From Burhinus oedicnemus (lineage: Eukaryota; Chordata; Aves; Charadriiformes; Burhinidae): a stretch of 64,000 bases of DNA. Made by a program: the position numbers and the translations under genes. The DNA is taken from NCBI GenBank assembly GCA_008921705.1, contig VFFE01007878.1, positions 963,193 to 1,027,192 on the forward strand, read 5' to 3'. Numbering within the stretch: position 1 is the first letter of the stretch; the number at the start of each line of letters is the position of its first letter. Under the pieces are notes generated by a model. The model saw only the letters and a program-made list of their open reading frames with translations. It had not been told where the DNA came from and ran no database searches. This document shows positions 51,001 through 61,450 of the stretch, piece by piece.

Positions 51001-54000
51001 CGTACAAAAATTGTAGTATTTTTAGTGGAAATCCCGTTACAAACTGTGGCTGTTAGTTGCCCACATGCACACATTAGCTCATACTGCTATGTCTGTGCAT
51101 GATGAAATTTTCGTGTGCTGTCATCGTACACGTATGCATACGTTACACTGGTTGCATTATCTACCATATTGTCTTCTTCAGAACGCAGTTGAATAATCTG
51201 CAATAATTGGTTGCCAAGTATTTTCCCTTCAGTAGCTAAGTTGAAGTGTTGTGTTACTGCTTTGGCAGTTTGGAGGGAGAGGGGACACCAGATTGCTTTT
51301 TCTTTTTTAAACGGTACACTGCTGATGCAAGAGCTAAGAACAAATCATGAGATGTGGGAGACGATAAAACTGGTACTGCTGCTCAACGCTTTGCACTACT
51401 AAAACCATGTTTTTGGCATATTGTCCAGAGCATGAAGCCCCAATTTTTAAGCGTGCCATTGAACATGTGCTCGTGAGAAGGCAAAAGAGAAGAATCTAGA
51501 GTTAATTATCTTCTTTAGCATGAAAGGCTAATAAATAATAACATTAAAATAACATTTTGGCGGTTTTACATGTTATATGGTTGTACCATGTTTTAGATTT
51601 ATATTTCATGTAGTTGTAGCCATGAAAAACGCAAAACCAACCAAATCTCCCAAAGTACAGAACATTTAGAAGATTCCCTTTTAAAATGTTTAGATCAGGT
51701 TCTGCCCAGAGATTATAAAGGCAAACTTAAAATCAATGCAGAAACATAAAGAGTTAAAAGCAAAAATAAAACAAGCTGATTGACCAACATGAATGACTCC
51801 CTACAGGTTAGGAGCTTGCAAATGAAATACTAAATATTTCTAAATCACTGTAATTTTCTAGATGCAAAAAATTCTCCTGGTATTTTCATTAATAGAGCAT
51901 TTCAGAAGGTAAGTGTTGAGGTTGTTATGGTTAGGATGCAATTTCAGGTTGATGGTGGTTTGTGTATGTGGCAGGGGGGCACTGGGAGTCATGTTTACAT
52001 TTGAAGTTACAGTTTTTGTAGAATACTGTTACAAAGAAAATAGCATTATTGTGATTGGAACAAAAAACATCTGGCTTTTTTTAAAGATTATTTTCATATT
52101 TTAACAACGCAAACAGAAATAAATGTTCAGTCTATCCAGCTGCAACACAGAAGTCATCACACAAATTAATATCTGCATGATAGCCATCTGCAAAATACCT
52201 CTAGAATAAACATCACATTCATTCCCATAAGTGTACAGAAGGGTCTTCTCAGAAGAAAGAAGGGAAACCATGGAAAAACGGCATTATCTCAAAAGACACT
52301 GAGGTAGCAACAGCCAAAGACTAACAGTAAGGCCACAGTTTTCACAGTTACTTCACTTGCACCTTTCTTTTCAGATTCATCCAATCCTCATTAGACGATG
52401 AATCAGTATTTAGATGCTAAACCGTTTATCTATTTCACCACTAAACCAAATCAATACAACTGGTCAAAAGATGTAGTCTGTTAATATAAAAAATGTTTAA
52501 AGGAACGTGATGGTCTCACTGAATTTTTTGAGGGCACTATGCTATAAATTACTTGCAATACAATATACGTATAATTTTGAGATTGTCATTTATATGACTT
52601 ATGTTGCAAAATTCACCTCCAGGTATTGATTATAACATGATGTTTACTACTTTATATTCTAGTATACTGTCTCCTATTATTAAAAAGAAATATTTTTCTT
52701 ATTAAATTGAAACATGTGACATTAAACTGTCGTAACTCATTGTTTAAAAACTGAAATTTTTCAGACAATGCTAACGTTCAAATTTCTTCTTTTTATATCA
52801 GTACAGAATGGAACACTGGACACTAGAAATTCCTTTCTAATTTTTATCAGTTAACAGCTGATTAATAAACATACTTGTTTTTTGAAAGAAGGTATGGATG
52901 TGCGGTGCAGCTGGGCACTGAAGTTTTACCTGGACTAGGCTGTTTTAAGAAACAGCATGTTCTTAGAGATGTATTGAAGAAAAAAAAGTAGAAGGAGAAA
53001 AAAAATATCTAGAATTCTAGCTTGTATGGTCCTTGGATCCCAGATATGGCCAATCCTAATTTTTATTATGATACTGCACAGTCTTTGTTAGACCTTCACA
53101 GTGCATAGAAAATCAAGGTCTACTTAAAGTACAGTGAAACGTGTTTATGTTAGACATTGGGCACATATCAAAACATCTCCCTCTGTTTCAAAGTCCCATC
53201 TTTCCTTTGTTTAAGACTATTCATTATGTCCCTATCTACATTCAGGATTTGTTTGTAAATGTTTACGGAGATGAAATTATTTTTTTCCCATAGTGAAAAA
53301 TCATCCAGCTTACCTTGAGATATTGGTTATATATTTGAAGGTCAAGAACCTGAATCTTTACTCTCAACTGAATGCTCTCCTCAAAGTTGTAGCTCCTCAT
53401 AAAGCAGCAGTGTACACAGAAGGAGTAGCACTTCTGTGCTACTCACAAAAAAATGGTTTTATGAAGCGTAATAACAGAATGTAAATATTTGTACCAGAGG
53501 TCATGGCTCATACTCTGTTCTCAAACACTTTTAAACTTAATGGCTTAGACAAACACAAGAATAGCCTAGACCAGGCCTGGCTACGGTGACTTTCCAACAT
53601 TGCCTATGTATCTCAACATGGAATTAATATATTCTCTTTTCCAACATTCTAGCAATAGCTTTACAGAATTACACGTTAACAGAAAGGATGTCTAGCCAAA
53701 TGCTAGAAAAACAACATCTGAAAGATGCGTCCATGTAATTCCACTAAACGGCTGAAAGCCACAGTATCTTTTTGCTATGAGCAGAGAATCATGACTGATA
53801 CCTGATGCTAAAAACCAGAGCTTTTTGTCTCTTATTCTTGTATAAAGCATATAGGTACGTACATGTGCATGTATAGCATAAATTTAATGCATAAAATTGT
53901 TAGCCCAAGTACAGTTTCTTACAATAAAACCAGAAGAAATTACCATTTTTCCATTTTATCCAATTGATAAATATTATTCACCCCATCTGACAGAATTATT

Positions 54001-55399
54001 TGAAGGAAGAAAAATCACGTTTGATTTTTCAGGCTCAGGATTTCCAAACTGCAGTTCTTTGCTGAGACTGGCAGACAACCACTATGGTTTGTGAAGTGGG
54101 TGACAGGAGTGACCATGGGAACAAACACCAGAACAATTCCCACCACCAGCATCACTGTTCTGTCTAGGTACAAACATACAAACTAGTCCAGAGAAGAGAA
54201 TTTTACCTAATCCACTGGTGATATTACAAAACAAAATTGTACATTCAACTCCACCACTCAAACGTCTTCACCCTGTATTGAGAACTGCAAGTTACATCCG
54301 TGCTGCATAAGTGTTTCATAGGTCTCAAATGCCACGACTCAGATTTTACAGGAAGATGAAGCAGTCTCCATCAAAGTATTAGTTACACATATGCAATGGT
54401 TACTGAATACAGCAATTTTTTTCTCTTTAGTTATGGGTCACCTCATTTCGGTTTAGAGACAGTTCACAATCTATTACCCACCACGTTAAATACTGCGGAT
54501 CAGGTTGTCTTAACTTTAAAAAATCCCAGACAGTGCAAACATGTGAGAGGGATAAACTGAATGTCAGTGGTTAAATTAATAATTTATATAATAAAGTTAA
54601 GAGGTGAACTGCAAATCTTTTTACATATTCCCCCAACTTCAGCAGCAGATGTTGAGCTGGAAGATAAAGTTGGGCATTCAGCACAAATGAAATGCAAACC
54701 CTACTGGTTCTTAGGTCCCACCATATCCATTCTGTTAAACTTTCTGCCACCAGTTCTTCAGTGATGCCTCACTATACATTAAAGTGTTATTATTACCTCA
54801 GTAGTGTCACCAACCTGAAGCATAAAAGTGACCTTTAAAAGTAGACAGGTCATACAAGTGACACCTTTTAATATTTAATAAAGGCTTAAAATGTATTTTT
54901 ATATATTCGTAATTTTGAAGATAAAAAAGTGATTTTTAAACTTGTCAAAACCTTTCCTTCCAATTGGAAATATAGACAGTATTTAAAATATATTTTTTTA
55001 TAGCTGACATAATAGCAAGCCATAATAGCATGCCATTAGAAGATATACTGACTATAAGCATAATTTATTTCAGTACTTGAAAGGGTGAAGGATATTCTCA
55101 AAATATTATTGTATATACATTTATTCTATATTGCACCTAAAGTAATTGTATGTGTATAGTCATTCCTTATTAAGCTTGTAATAAATATAAGCATCATAGA
55201 TGTGTATGTGCATTCTGTGATTACTTTTGAAATATGAATCATTAGAATTAAAAACTATCTTTAAAATATCAGGCACACCATGATAAGCAACCAGTGTGAT
55301 TACTTGTCTAAGCAGGGCCTGAGTAAGGGACAGCTGCAGGATCATGCTCTTAATTTTCCCATTTTGAGTTAATTTTCCACCTTTATGATCACAGTCTGC

Positions 55400-55640
55400 T
55401 GTAAGAATAAATTTCTTTTAAAATAGGATCTTGATTGTCCAATCTCCTCCCTAGAAATCATCTTAGAATTAATCACAGCTAAAAGACACTTTAAAAGGAG
55501 CTGTAGCTGTGAAATAACAATATTTGGTATTTAATTGACCCATGGAAATAAGACTTTGTTAAAGCTGATTCCATAAAAAGCTGGTTTCAAAGGACCATGG
55601 AAAGCAGATGGATTCTGGGAAGGAATTAAGTGTCCGCTGG
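55400..55640. promoter_or_regulatory. Candidate conserved non-coding element
   Basis: Unique sequence with TTGATTGTCCAATC (PBX/NF-Y-like), GAATTAATCACAG (homeodomain plus RUNX-like), ATTTAATTGACC and TTCCATAAAAAG, in about 200 bases without slippage repeats or an open frame. Inferred from motif texture only. Confidence 0.22.
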
Positions 55641-56239
55641 TAGGGGGGTGATGGGTTGCTTCATTAATAAAATGTGAACAGCAGGAGGACACTAATGAAT
55701 AGGCACCCTAGAACTGGCGAACCATATTTATTCCATCAGGCATGCGCATTCACACACTCTCAAAATTAAAAAAAACCTCACCAACCCAACACAGTTTCAC
55801 TACACTGACAAGCTGAAGGAGTCTACAAAGGGATTCCTCTAACAGCAAAGCAAATGATAACCCTGAAAACAGTGGAAAGACCTCTGAATGCTAGGCAACT
55901 TTCCCCAACAGGTGGTCCGGCTTCTATGTTGTGTTTTTCTCAGGCTTAGCTTTCCAAGATTATCTCTCAGTACACTGATATCCTGTGCAGTGTAAAAGGC
56001 ACTTTGTTATTTTCCTATGAGCATTCATGGCACTCGATGGAATGTGACAGTATCACACAAGGAAAATACAGCAAATTTCGATCCCAATTCAATATGGCAG
56101 TTATTTAGCTATCCAACCTCAAAGACTGCACTGCTCTCCATCCCTCTTTAGCAGAGAAACTTTCTGTCATGATTGATAATCTCTGACTCGACTACATACT
56201 CAGCCTTAACGACAGTTGTATATGGCAGTTCTTTATTAT

Positions 56240-56983
56240 GACAATCCCATGGACAAATACAGGCTGGGCAGCGAATGGATAGAGAGCAGCCCTGAGGAGA
56301 AGGACCTGGGGATGTTGGTAGATGAGAAGCTCAACATGAGCCAGCAATGTGCACTCACAGCCCAGAAGGCCAACTGCATCCTGGGCTGCATCAAAAGAAG
56401 CGTAGCCAGCAGGTCAAGGGAGGTGATTCTGCCCCTTTACTCTGCTCTTGTGAGACCCCACCTGGAATACTGTGTCCAGCTCTGGGGCCCCCAGCATAAG
56501 AAGGACATGGACCTGTTGGAGCGGGTCCAGAGGAGGGCCACGAAGATGATCAGAGGGTTAGAGCCCCTCTGCTATGAGGACAGGCTGAGAGAGTTGGGGT
56601 TGTTCAGCCTGGAGAAGAGAAGGCTCCAGGGAGACCTTATAGCGGCCTTCCAGTACCTGAAAGGGGCCTACAAGAAATCTGGAAAGGGACCTTTTACCAG
56701 GGCATGTAGTGATAGAACGAGGGTTAATGGCTTCAAACTGCAAGAGGGTAGATTTAGATTAGATCTCAGGAAGAAATTTTTCACTCTGAGGGTGGTGAGG
56801 CTCTGGAACAGGTTGCCCAGGGAAGTTGTGGAGGCCCCATCCCTGGAAGTGTTCAAGACCAGGCTGGATGGGGCTTTGAGCAGCCAGGTCTAGTGGGAGA
56901 TGTCCTTGCCCATGGCAGTGAGGTTGGAACTAGATGATCTTTAAGGTTCCTTCCAACTCTAACCATTCTATGATTCTATGATT
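56240..56983 (+). mobile_element. 5'-truncated CR1 LINE with intact RT C-terminal frame
   Basis: A CR1 3' segment in which the reverse-transcriptase reading frame is open to its natural stop (frame 56216-56893, 225 codons from the first Met; CR1 homology starts about residue 9). Diagnostic pieces in order are [103 protein letters not shown] and [14 protein letters not shown]. This is the region after the RT palm: thumb and C-terminal domain. The catalytic palm, the endonuclease and ORF1 are missing, so the copy cannot move. The 3' end has AGATGATCTTTAAGGTTCC and a tail of two ATTCTATG units plus ATT (56965-56983). It is much more GC-rich than its flanks. The uninterrupted frame suggests a fairly recent insertion compared with the copies at 29.8 and 61 kb. 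The initiator Met is not the natural start. Confidence 0.96.
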
Positions 56984-58015
56984 ACGAAGTTTTATTTCAT
57001 TAGCCGTCACAACTCATAAGACCTAGATACATGGATCATGTCATATAATTTTGGAAGGGAGTACAGAAATCCTGAATAGCAAAGTATTAGTGTTCAGCCA
57101 TGACAAAATGCCTGAAGAGCTCTATAGAGAAAGGTAAAAATACATGGGAGGGTTTCACTAAGCACAAGTGATGAGGGCTGCTGCAAAATGAGCGATATGG
57201 TTCTTTTTTAACACACATTAAGGCACATATTTAGTATTGAATATTTATGCAAAAAGTGTCACTTACATTAACCCTTTTCTTTGGTATGCAGTTGCTTCTT
57301 GAAGGCTTACCATCTACTACACAGGTCAAACCCCATCCCCACAGTTTATGAGATTGCAGGGGTTCATTTATCATTTAAGATGGCACATTGTGGTCCAACT
57401 GTGAATCGACAGTAGGTTTTCTTAGCTACAACAGCATTACACTCCTGAAGGCTCAATTTGGTCCCTCAACAATTTCTCCCCTACAAGTTGAACGCAGTAG
57501 GAAAAGACTGCCCAACCTCTTGGTGGAATGAAAAGCCATTGGAAATCACTCTGGAAGCGCCAGCGCCAACTCATGCTTCACACCAGAAGATTGCAGTCTA
57601 TTCCAGGAGGCTCCTTGCTCTTGGAATTGGCTTCGCCAGACAAATGCTGAAGGCATAAACATGTAATCAGTGCTTTTTGTGCCACTGTGTGTTAATGGCT
57701 TCCTCACTGCTTCCTCACCAATGTCTAATGGGAGCAGGATACATTTTAGTGGTATCTGAAGACAATTTAAGTGGTATCTGAGTGGTGTGAGAATCACAGA
57801 GTAGTTTTTGTTCTTTGAATGAATGAATGTATTCATGAGAGAGACCTGAAATAAGCCAATGAATCTCTGGTTTTTCTATGAAAAGGAAAGGAACTATCGA
57901 TCTAATCATAGTAAGGAAAGATGATAAATATTGTGTGAGGGGCTTTATCTTTTTTTCTGGGAACTTAGATGCTTTCCTGGAGGCATTTTTTTAAAAAAAT
58001 AGGCTACTATAATAC
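56984..58015. other. Unique DNA between CR1 and LTR
   Basis: About 1 kb with no gene or repeat I recognise. Frames such as 57458-57658 (+) and 57546-57836 (-) are short and unlike known proteins. Confidence 0.6.
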
Positions 58016-58358
58016 TATCCTGGTTTGAGGTAAAACAGGACCAATTTTGTTCAGTAACTTTTCTTTTTAGCTAGGCCTCTTCTAAGTGCTGAAATTAACA
58101 GCACATTGTGCAGAAACTGTTCACTCTCAAGAGTGATAAGACCCATGTTTATAGCTGATGCTAAGGAATGGGTTGCAGAGAGGCTCTTGCTTATACTTAT
58201 TGCCATAACACCCAAGACCAGCCAACTTTGTTACTTGCCCCGTTGGAGGGTCGGAAGCGGAAAAGTGTAGAGGGGTCACCCCTGCGGGGAGGAGCGGACA
58301 GGACAGGTGACCCAAAACTGACCAGCAGGGTATTCCATCCCATCTGCCTCATGCTCAG

Positions 58359-58365
58359 TATAAAA
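58359..58365 (+). promoter_or_regulatory. TATA box of the 58 kb LTR
   Basis: TATAAAA lies 240 bases upstream of the ATTAAA signal of the same LTR, as expected for a U3-R-U5 layout. The same motif is kept in the related copy at 44680-44686. Activity is unknown. Confidence 0.6.
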
Positions 58366-58598
58366 GCTGAGGGATCAAAGGGTCAGCTCTCTTTCTTCAA
58401 TGGCCAGTGTCTGAGGAGGACTCTGTCTGTCTGCCTTTGATCCCGATCCTGAATCCAGATCTGGAATCCCGTCCATCACTGAGTCCAGTCTGGAACTTCC
58501 CCAGTGCCTGCTGGTGATGTGATTGTTATCCTGGGAGCTTGATACAGTTTTGTATATATTTCACTATTTTCTTTTTATTATTTTATTATTAATATTTC

Positions 58599-58604
58599 AT
58601 TAAA
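58599..58604 (+). terminator. Polyadenylation signal of the 58 kb LTR
   Basis: ATTAAA, a common variant of AATAAA, in the position expected for the R region. The sister copy has GTTAAA at the same place. Confidence 0.5.
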
Positions 58605-58738
58605 GTAGTTTAGTTCCTTCTAAACTCTTAAGTCTCTCTTTTTTCTCTCTCTCTCTTGCCTCCCTTCAGAAGTGGAGCAGGAGAGAGAGAGCATCTTTCA
58701 TTCCACCTGATTGGGCCAATCTCGCCCAAACCATGACA

Positions 58739-60727
58739 AATATTCATTAATTTAAATTTAATTTTCTTTCAGTATTGTTGATGTGTCTCATGATATCACA
58801 GTCCGAGGTGCAAAGAAAGCAGAAAGATGTTTGTTCCAGCTTTTTTAAGGGATTCTCTTTCAGAATTCTTATAGAAATTTTAAGGAACCCATCTCTTTCC
58901 CTCCAGTGGTATCCTATCCAAACTAGTTTTGGCATAAGCACTCAAATCTGAGAATTTAAAATACTCTTTCAGAGGCCTAGCTTAGAGGAGAATATAATGT
59001 CATCGAGCATCAAGGACATTTCTGTTTCTTCTGCAGAGCTAATGGTAATGGTAAGTTGTTTGCTAAAAGCTAGAAGAAGAGAGGTAAGGGAGCAGCTAAC
59101 CGACTCATTTTTATATTTGTCAACTGTTTATTGATATGTTTTGCAGTTTTCACTCAGCTCTGTTAATAAGTCTCTAAGAAATCATTACCTTGTGCTACTA
59201 AAACTCTAGATGTGCTCTGTTCCTTGGAGTTTGGAAGCTGATGCAGGAATAAAACATGTATTTTCTCTAGAAATATTGCCATTTCAAAAAGAAGGCCTAA
59301 GATAGGGAAAAAGTAGCCTGAAAAAGCAGTGCTGCAATTTAATACAAAAGGACAAAAAGTGCTAAGAGGAAACTGGTCTTTGAAGTACACTGAAATGGCA
59401 TTTTCCCTCTGTAAATTATTTGAAGCAGAATACTGCAAATCACTCACTCAGTAATCTTCTTATGTGAAATTCACTGTAAGATTTTATCACTGCTTTATTA
59501 ACTTAGGCACCCTGTGCTCTTCTGCCCATCATGGAAGAGGCATGGTTAGGATATGGAAGGCGAACCTGCCTTATTGACCCCAACCTTGCTTTCTACAGAC
59601 CTTACTCTCGCTGAGACAGGATGCACCCTACTACATATGGCACAGAGCCATGAGGCCTGGCTGTGAAAGGGCAGAGCATCTCCAAAATAAAACCACAGCC
59701 TATGCTTACGGATTTGCTTCTCCACCAGTACAACACATCCAAACGTCCATCAATGCTGTGGAAGCTGTCACCTTTGTCCAGGGCCCTTTAGAGGCAATGG
59801 AGAAGGGAGCCAGCATTGCACCCACACTCACTGTCCTCTGTAGTGATACTTGTGAGTTAGGGCAAATATCTATAAGGTACAGTAACTGCCCTGCAGCTCT
59901 ACTGCTAATACAAACACAGCTAATAATGGCTTTAAAAGTATTTATTGCAACTTTTAACATCTGAATCCTTTTTAAAAAGCAAATGAGACTAAAAAAATAT
60001 TAGCTGGATCTGGAGGATGCTTTTTTTCAACCATGTTAAAAAGGCAACGCTCTGGAAAGCTCTTTAATAATCGCTGCCATTAGATAACAGCTGTTATCCC
60101 AGAATTTTCTCCTTTCTTCCCCTCTCTTTAAAATCTTGTGCATACTTTTATACCAAAGATGTCCATTTGTATGAAGTCAGAAAAAATCTGAATTGTCTTT
60201 AAAAACATAATTTTATATTTTCTTCTCCATTCATTTGTCACATGAACAAATACAGCTAGATAAGCTTAGAATTGAGTTTGCTAAAAAATTCATCTCTTAC
60301 ATTCTAGAAAAAATATTCAGAAATTATTACTTGACAGTGAAAAGGATTCTCACAGTTTAGATTAGCAAGCTTTAAATTAAAATAGAAAAATATTCAATAC
60401 GCAAAAAGAACACAGTAATTTCTAAATGCAGAATAATTGTACTTAAAGTATTTAAATAAAATTATACATTTTAGATGTACATATGTAAAATACTTTAAAA
60501 ACTCTCATTTGGCATACATATTTACGTATGTGATATTAATGCAGTTTCAACTTTACTTGATGAGAAACCATGAGTTTCCTTAGATACATATAGTCCCAAA
60601 TTCCTTCAAAATAGAACTTTTGGAAGGCATTTATGGATCTAATGTGTATGTGTGTTTGATTGTTTTGGAGAACTCCCTGCAACGATCTGAAGTATTGCCT
60701 TCCTCTGATTTCCTCTTAGAAAAGTCA
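58739..60727. other. Gene-free unique DNA
   Basis: No gene or transposon recognised. The frame pair at 59650-59964 (+) and 59706-59960 (-) overlaps and matches nothing I know. A possible regulatory stretch near 60.0-60.1 kb is listed separately. The rest is AT-rich. Confidence 0.6.
60000..60110. promoter_or_regulatory. Candidate enhancer with GATA / E-box palindrome
   Basis: The perfect 16-base palindrome GATAACAGCTGTTATC (60083-60098) places a CAGCTG E-box between two opposed GATA motifs. TTTAATAATCG and CCATTAG homeodomain-like sites lie just upstream. GATA plus E-box composites are bound by GATA/TAL1-type complexes in blood cells, though usually with the motifs in a fixed single orientation and a spacing of about 9 bases. 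Function here is inference; one palindrome of this size is expected by chance in the window. Confidence 0.3.
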
Positions 60728-61450
60728 GGCTCCAGCTCTTCCACATGATCCTGTTAGGCAGCTGTAGACAGAAATAAGAGCCCTCTTCATCTTCTCAAGG
60801 CTGAACAACCCCAGCTCATAGCCTCTCCTCATACACCTCATGCTGCAGTCTCCCACTATCTCAGTGGCTCTACCGAGCCTCACTCCAGTATATCCCTGTC
60901 CATCTTGTACTGGTGAGCCCAGCAGTGGATCCAGTGCTGAGCAGAGGGGAAGGATCCTCATTGTCAACCTTGCTAATACAGCCCAGAATGCCATTGGCCT
61001 TCTCTGCTGCAAGGACACACTGATGATTCCCCTTCAACTTGCTGTCCAAAAGGACCTCCATGGTTTTTTCTGCCAAGCTGCTTTCCAGCTGTTTGGCCCT
61101 ACACCTGGTCTGCATATGGAGTTCCTCATCCCATCTATAGGACTTTGCACTTGCCTCTGTTGTACTCCATCAGTTTCCTATGAGCCCACTTTTTCATCTT
61201 GTTTAGACTTGTGAATAGCAGACCTGCTTTCCATTGCACAGACTTCCCACAATCTGGTATCACCTGAAAATCTGCTAGGATATTCCATCGCATTATCTAA
61301 GCTGTTACTAAAGATGTGATGGAGTCCTGGCCACAGTATGAGTTCCTGAGGCATGTTACCGATAACCAGCAACCAGGTGGACTTTGCACCACTGATCACT
61401 GTCCTTTCAGCCCCCTGGTCCAGCCCATTTTTCACCCGTCTTGTTATCTA
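60728..61450 (-). mobile_element. Old, broken CR1 LINE fragment (reverse transcriptase)
   Basis: Read on the minus strand, this piece encodes decayed CR1 reverse transcriptase split over at least three frames. From its 5' side: frame 61178-61435 has SGAKSTWLLVIGNMPQ and HHIFSNSLDN, matching the RT palm (…PQGSVLGP…IFINDLD…). The catalytic box that should read FADD is FSGD (61256-61270). Frame 60870-61115 then gives EKTMEVLLDSKLKG and CVLAAEKANGILGCISK. Frame 60725-61018 gives RATEIVGD and [17 protein letters not shown]. It overlaps in content with the copy at 56.2 kb but reaches further upstream and ends before the C-terminus and 3' tail. The frameshifts and the lost catalytic Asp show it is an old dead copy. 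Confidence 0.88.

Larger units (their letters stand above)
45063..56239. other. Gene-free unique DNA
   Basis: About 11 kb without a recognisable gene or transposon. A GC-richer block at about 47560-48240 has overlapping open frames on both strands (for example 47646-47909 minus), which follows from composition; none resembles a known protein. A 16-base palindrome lies at 47985-48000. The end of the stretch (about 55400-55640) looks like conserved non-coding sequence. Confidence 0.6.
58016..58738 (+). mobile_element. Complete solo LTR (endogenous retrovirus)
   Basis: The 3' end reads CCCAAACCATGACA. The 5' end reads TATCCTGGTTTGAGG, a decayed form of the mirror image expected to begin TG; TGGTTTGAG (58021-58029) pairs with CCCAAACCA (58725-58733) at 8 of 9 positions. 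Flanking 5-mers AATAC (58011-58015) and AATAT (58739-58743) form a near-perfect 5-bp target-site duplication, the length typical of ERVL-like (class III) elements. Inside are a TATA box TATAAAA (58359-58365), an ATTAAA signal (58599-58604), and a CT-rich then GAGAGAGA stretch near the 3' end. No internal viral sequence is present, so this is a solo LTR left by recombination between two LTRs. The family name is not certain from memory. Confidence 0.88.

Noticed and set aside
58168..58440. 90-codon plus-strand frame
   Set aside because: It lies inside the 58 kb LTR and crosses its TATA box; LTR sequence, not a gene.
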